Positions 5,260 through 6,868 of a stretch of 6,868 nt of DNA are shown here, in pieces. Made by a program: the position numbers and the translations under genes. The stretch's first letter is position 1. Every line of letters begins with the position of its first letter. The notes under the pieces were generated by a model. That model saw only the letters and a list, made by a program, of their open reading frames with translations, made no database searches and was not told where the DNA came from. The stretch lies in assembly GCA_937897615.1 (NCBI GenBank), contig CALCNO010000147.1, positions 1 to 6,868 of the forward strand, written 5' to 3'. This DNA is from an uncultured Anaerolineaceae bacterium (lineage in GTDB: Bacteria; Chloroflexota; Anaerolineae; Anaerolineales; Anaerolineaceae).

Positions 5260-6654
5260 TTATTGCTGAAGGAGATCAAACTCCTCTTTTAGTTTTTGCG
5301 ATCTTAGAAAATATGAATTAAGTGTTTGAATGTATTCTTCAATTTCTTCACCACGTATGATTTCGCAGGCATTGAAAAGTTCAGGTTTTCGAACCAGTTG
5401 GTATTGGTCTTTACGGTTTCTTCTATTTTCTTGCTCATTTCGTTCCATTTTTTCACTTTCTATTTGCATTTTTAGAAATGCCTGAAAAAAGGGGGTCGCG
5501 AATGAATATTTTTTCGAATTTGTATCAAACCTTATCACTTCGCCTAATTCAGGTTTTTTCATCTCCTCAATGAGAATTAGCAGTTCCTCTTGATGAATGT
5601 TAATGATTTTTTTCGTCTCGGTAAGTATTTCGCCAATTGTCATTGTTTCGTTTTGGATATTTATCATTCCCTCAAGAATTGCAACGCATCGTGGATTTGA
5701 CGCAATTCTATCAAATGGTTTTTTAATCGTATCAGAGTTCTTCTTTAGGTAAGATAAAACAGCACTATCAAAATTATCGTCATTTACATGCATTCTTTGT
5801 ATTTGACTGTTTTCTATAGAGAGTGAATGGCAAATATCAAAGCATAGTTGGTGGCAAACCGCTGCTAAGTTATTTGAATAGTAAATAATTTTATCTTCTA
5901 GTAATTTGTCGTACACTAAATTCAATAGTTCAAAACCAGTTTCAATAACTTTAGATAATTCTATATCGAGCATGAGGGGAATAAATATCTCTGCAACTCT
6001 TGTGGCAAGATCATTATCTAATGCTACTAACTCATTCGCAGTAGTTACAGCTCCTAAGCAGATTATTTTTACATATGGGTAAGTACTTGCAGAATCCATG
6101 AATATTTTTACAACCTCTGCAAGCCTTTTCTTTTCTTTTTCAGCCACCTTGTGAAAATCTTCTATAACCCATACGCATTTCATCTCTCCTAAAAACTGCG
6201 CGAGTCTCTCTGGTGTTAGCTGCAATGGTAAAACTCTTACTTGTTTTTCAGATGCTCCTTCAATTGTGGTCTGCGACAACATTGAAGATAAAGCTGAGTT
6301 TTTTAGTTTCAATTCAGCGGCGTATGAATCACTTCTTGACGATGACATTTCGGTTTTATAAAATACATTCAATTTGTCAAATGCTTGATAAAGTAATTCG
6401 TCAAATGTCGTTGATGACGTGCAACTTGTGGAAATATAACCTCTTCTTCTTTTTTGAAGGATGTTATAGATCATTGTGGATTTTCCACAACCAGAGTGTC
6501 CGTATAAAACTATCTGCATTCCTGGAATTTTTAAAAACTTCTCGACATCGTCTTCGAGACTCGGCCTTGATACGTAAGTTAGTTTTGCATAAGAACTGGG
6601 TGTAAACACTTCTTCGAGCTTGTATTTTTTAAAAAGAAATTTTAATGAATTCAT
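5260..6654 (-). CDS. Solitary P-loop (AAA+/STAND-like) ATPase, AT-rich
   Basis: The product is 464 residues, cytoplasmic, with no signal peptide or membrane segment. Residues 16-30 (VFTPSSYAKLTYVSR) form a lead-in seen before the P-loop in AAA ATPases of this sort. GHSGCGKST (52-60) is Walker A. VWVIEDF (161-167) is Walker B, with Glu165-Asp166. VKIICLGAV (195-203) fits a sensor-1 strand and Arg219 a possible second sensor. Residues about 338-398 look like a winged-helix domain ending in FATPFFQAFL. A charged Glu/Arg/Lys-rich, probably coiled-coil tail runs from 400 to the end. The exact subfamily is not recognised. Such stand-alone ATPases occur in defence systems and as regulators, so the role is open. 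The start at 6654 is supported by GGAGG 6 bases upstream. GC is about 30% in a counted stretch, far below the left half of the window, which suggests horizontal transfer. No partner gene is visible downstream. Confidence 0.87.
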   Translation of the reverse strand: MNSLKFLFKKYKLEEVFTPSSYAKLTYVSRPSLEDDVEKFLKIPGMQIVLYGHSGCGKSTMIYNILQKRRRGYISTSCTSSTTFDELLYQAFDKLNVFYKTEMSSSRSDSYAAELKLKNSALSSMLSQTTIEGASEKQVRVLPLQLTPERLAQFLGEMKCVWVIEDFHKVAEKEKKRLAEVVKIFMDSASTYPYVKIICLGAVTTANELVALDNDLATRVAEIFIPLMLDIELSKVIETGFELLNLVYDKLLEDKIIYYSNNLAAVCHQLCFDICHSLSIENSQIQRMHVNDDNFDSAVLSYLKKNSDTIKKPFDRIASNPRCVAILEGMINIQNETMTIGEILTETKKIINIHQEELLILIEEMKKPELGEVIRFDTNSKKYSFATPFFQAFLKMQIESEKMERNEQENRRNRKDQYQLVRKPELFNACEIIRGEEIEEYIQTLNSYFLRSQKLKEEFDLLQQ

Positions 6655-6659
6655 TCTCT

Positions 6660-6705
6660 CCCTCCCACTTACAAATTAGTATAACATTGGATCTTTCAAG
6701 CGCAA
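6660..6705 (-). promoter_or_regulatory. Promoter and ribosome binding site of the ATPase gene
   Basis: On the minus strand TATACT (6678-6683) is preceded by TGT, an extended -10. TTGCGC (6700-6705) lies 16 bases upstream as a weak -35. Transcription would begin near 6671, leaving a leader of about 17 bases that includes the GGGAGGG ribosome site. Confidence 0.6.
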
Positions 6706-6791
6706 CAATAATCCATTAGGAGAGATTGAGTAATGATGTGCCGCATCAAATATCAATTTGCAGAATGCGGGTTGGGGAGGAATTCGTATTG

Positions 6792-6819
6792 CCCCCCCTC
6801 TCTTCCCATCCCCTCTCCC
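6792..6819 (-). other. Predicted G-quadruplex motif
   Basis: On the minus strand four G runs of 3, 4, 3 and 7 are separated by loops of 3, 2 and 6 bases, matching the usual G3+N1-7 rule. It lies just before the TATAAT at 6829. Folding is a prediction. Confidence 0.55.
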
Positions 6820-6828
6820 ATTACAGGC

Positions 6829-6834
6829 TATAAT
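6829..6834 (+). promoter_or_regulatory. Possible rightward -10 box
   Basis: TATAAT in the context GGCTATAATCATC resembles the -10 of the lipoprotein gene (GCGCTATAATTAA). No -35 box is visible, since that region is the pyrimidine tract. The gene it would serve lies outside the window. Confidence 0.35.
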
Positions 6835-6868
6835 CATCTAAACCACAACCGCAAAGATTGGCGTTCCA

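Larger units (their letters stand above)
6706..6868. other. Non-coding right end of the window
   Basis: No gene is supported here. It contains CCGCAT/ATGCGG (6741-6746 and 6765-6770), an inverted repeat with an 18-base loop, then a long pyrimidine tract and a TATAAT. It is probably the upstream region of a rightward gene beyond the window. Confidence 0.5.

Noticed and set aside
1..6868. tRNA, rRNA or insertion-sequence genes
   Set aside because: I saw no T-arm-like motif with a matching acceptor stem, no rRNA-like sequence, and no transposase or terminal inverted repeats.

Overview
The window looks like an accessory, defence- and prophage-associated stretch from a bacterium. Chloroflexota (Anaerolineae-like) is my best guess. 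It rests on the lipoprotein style (short Lys-Leu-Ala signal peptide, LAGC lipobox, Thr/Pro-rich linker), the GCTATAAT-type -10 boxes with weak -35 boxes, and a GGGGCG/CGCCCC hairpin between genes. This is an inference from style, not a proof. Base composition is strongly mosaic: about 63% GC in a counted 60-base stretch of the methyltransferase catalytic part, 30% in its centre, 42-50% in the lipoprotein gene and about 30% in the ATPase gene. Several pieces therefore probably have different origins.

Positions 1-1901, read on the minus strand, hold the end of a phage-type polymorphic toxin followed by a small array of putative immunity genes. The toxin fragment starts with the C-terminal tail of a phage minor head (MuF-like) protein, passes through a 9-residue tandem repeat, and ends in a domain that resembles phage barnase/EndoU-like (BECR-fold) RNases. 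It overlaps by 16 bases a 105-residue putative immunity gene. Next come a 90-residue Cys-containing small protein and a longer gene that runs off the left edge and repeats the core of the 105-residue protein. Two nearly identical 53-bp modules lie in front of the second and third downstream genes. Each combines an intrinsic terminator for the gene before it with a possible extended -10 promoter and the ATG of the gene after it.

At about 1885-1905 the toxin fragment meets, head to head, a methyltransferase-nuclease fusion gene on the plus strand (1903-3456). Both genes have lost their 5' ends exactly there. This indicates an inversion or recombination breakpoint, or a chimeric contig. The methyltransferase has lost the segment that should carry catalytic motif IV (DPPY/F). 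It keeps the AdoMet-binding motif, an AT-rich target-recognition segment, and a C-terminal Mrr-like PD-(D/E)xK nuclease domain.

Further right are a well-formed lipoprotein gene with a beta-propeller-like body (3536-4612) and a 647-bp gene-poor gap with a strong terminator. After that comes an AT-rich minus-strand gene for a 464-residue P-loop (AAA+/STAND-like) ATPase with its own promoter (5260-6654). A terminal non-coding stretch carries a G-quadruplex-type motif and a possible rightward -10 box. The toxin/immunity array, the restriction-modification fusion and the solitary ATPase together suggest a defence or conflict island. The lipoprotein may be an ordinary host gene.
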